Assembly: GCA_900772475.1 (NCBI GenBank)
Contig: CAAHEI010000073.1
Span: 1-6,588, forward strand
From: Clostridia bacterium
GTDB lineage: Bacteria > Bacillota > Clostridia > TANB77 > CAG-465
Direction: 5' to 3'
DNA: 6,588 nt
The translations under genes and the position numbers were made by a program. Positions 5,806 through 6,588 of the stretch are shown in pieces (the stretch's first letter is position 1; every line of letters begins with the position of its first letter). The notes beneath the pieces are model-generated. The model was not told where the DNA came from. It searched no databases and worked only from the letters and a program-made list of their open reading frames with translations.

Positions 5806-6498
5806 ATGATAAAATTAGTGTTAGTAAGACACGGTCAAAGTATGTGGAATCTTGAAAATAAATTTACTGGATGGACAGATGTGGAATTATCACCTAAGGG
5901 AATAGCTGAGGCTAAAGAAGCTGGTAAGGTATTAAAGGAAAAGGGATTTTCATTTGATTTAGCATTTACATCTGTTTTAAAAAGAGCAGAGGATACTTTA
6001 CGATATATATTAAAAGAAATGAATGAAGAAAATATTGGAATAAAAAGAAGTTGGAAATTAAATGAAAGACATTACGGAGCTTTACAAGGATTAAATAAAG
6101 AGGAAACTAAAGAAAAATATGGTGAAAAACAAGTACTTTTATGGAGAAGAAGTACAGACGTAAGACCTCCAGAACTAGATAAATCAGATAAAAGGTATCC
6201 TGGTAATGATCCAAAATATAATGGACTTTCAGAAGAAGAACTACCTAAAACAGAGAATTTACTAGATACAATAAAAAGAGTTGTAGAGTATTGGAACTCA
6301 GATATAAAACCAGAATTAGAAAATGGAAGAAAAATAATTATTGCAGCACATGGAAATAGTCTTAGGGGACTTATAAAATATTTAGATAATATTAGTGATG
6401 AGGATATTATAAAACTTGAATTACAAACAGGAAATCCTATTTGCTATGAATTAGATGATAACTTAAAACCTATAAAACACTATTATGTAAAAGATTAA
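5806..6498 (+). CDS. gpmA: 2,3-bisphosphoglycerate-dependent phosphoglycerate mutase
   Basis: A 230-residue cytoplasmic glycolytic enzyme that interconverts 3- and 2-phosphoglycerate through a phosphohistidine. It aligns along its whole length with E. coli GpmA from memory. Key residues are all present: Arg8 and phospho-accepting His9 in LVRHGQS, Arg60 in SVLKRA, catalytic Glu87 in the block KLNERHYGALQGLNK, and His182 in AAHGNSLR. The form RHGQS in place of RHGES is a known mild variant. The protein is shorter at the C-terminus than E. coli GpmA (which has an Ala/Lys-rich tail), as in many Firmicutes. A strong AAGGAGG lies 8 bases before the ATG. Only 15 bases separate it from the metal transporter gene, so it is probably on the same transcript. 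I see no convincing promoter of its own, though one inside the upstream gene cannot be excluded. dPGM does not need Mn2+, unlike GpmI. Confidence 0.96.
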   Translation: MIKLVLVRHGQSMWNLENKFTGWTDVELSPKGIAEAKEAGKVLKEKGFSFDLAFTSVLKRAEDTLRYILKEMNEENIGIKRSWKLNERHYGALQGLNKEETKEKYGEKQVLLWRRSTDVRPPELDKSDKRYPGNDPKYNGLSEEELPKTENLLDTIKRVVEYWNSDIKPELENGRKIIIAAHGNSLRGLIKYLDNISDEDIIKLELQTGNPICYELDDNLKPIKHYYVKD

Positions 6499-6546
6499 AA
6501 ATAAAAAGCGGTGAAACTTAAATTTATTATGTATATTATAATATAA

Positions 6547-6569
6547 ACAAAAACTAATTTTGTGTTTTT
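6547..6569 (+). terminator. Weak AT-rich hairpin after gpmA, possible terminator
   Basis: ACAAAA (6547-6552) pairs with TTTTGT (6558-6563) around ACTAA, followed by GTTTTT. It is the only terminator-like structure in the 90 bases after gpmA (6499-6588), which hold no gene. The stem is short and has a single G-C pair, so termination here may be poor or may occur beyond the window. Confidence 0.33.
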
Positions 6570-6588
6570 AACTAGTCATAGTCTGAAT

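Noticed and set aside
6532..6545. Perfect 14-bp palindrome TATATTATAATATA after gpmA, including a TATAAT
   Set aside because: It is AT-only with low information in such AT-rich DNA, and there is no suitable -35 box 16-18 bases upstream, so neither promoter nor operator can be supported.

Overview
The window comes from a very AT-rich, Gram-positive (Firmicutes/Clostridia- or Tissierellia-like) chromosome. The evidence is heavy use of ATA, AGA, AAA and TTA codons, strong purine-rich ribosome binding sites (AAGGAGG), consensus TTGACA/TATAAT promoters, and a surface protein ending in an LPVTG sortase signal. I cannot name the species from sequence alone.

Left part (1-989): the 3' end of a large rightward gene for a cell-wall-anchored surface protein. 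Its visible 315 residues hold three CnaB/SpaA-type modules with a regularly spaced Lys-Glu-Asn isopeptide triad, then LPVTGG, a membrane segment and a basic tail. A hairpin terminator follows the stop codon. The gap 990-1118 has no gene. It does hold a rightward consensus-like promoter with no downstream reading frame, ending at a perfect 16-bp hairpin, so a short RNA is possible.

Middle (1095-1876): a leftward TetR-family repressor gene, divergent from a rightward transport operon. The intergenic region is well organised: a perfect TTGACA-17-TATAAT promoter for the repressor, a promoter for the operon, and two copies of one palindrome (ATGAAA-N4-TTTCAT). One copy lies between the two -35 boxes and the other lies in the operon leader. 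This predicts autoregulation and repression of the operon by the same protein.

Right part (1877-6498): four rightward, tightly spaced genes: an ABC ATPase of the LolD/MacB type, a double-FtsX permease of about 800 residues (stop/start overlap TAATG), a ZIP-family divalent metal transporter (27-bp gap) and the glycolytic 2,3-bisphosphoglycerate-dependent phosphoglycerate mutase gpmA (15-bp gap). The first two form one export or membrane-stress ABC system controlled by the TetR protein. The metal transporter and gpmA may be read from the same transcript or from an unseen internal promoter. After gpmA only a weak AT-rich hairpin is visible.

I see no CRISPR array, insertion sequence, tRNA, rRNA or phage gene. 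The families are known. The less ordinary points are the two-operator control region, the orphan promoter-terminator unit, and the joining of a repressor-controlled ABC exporter with a metal transporter and a core glycolytic enzyme.
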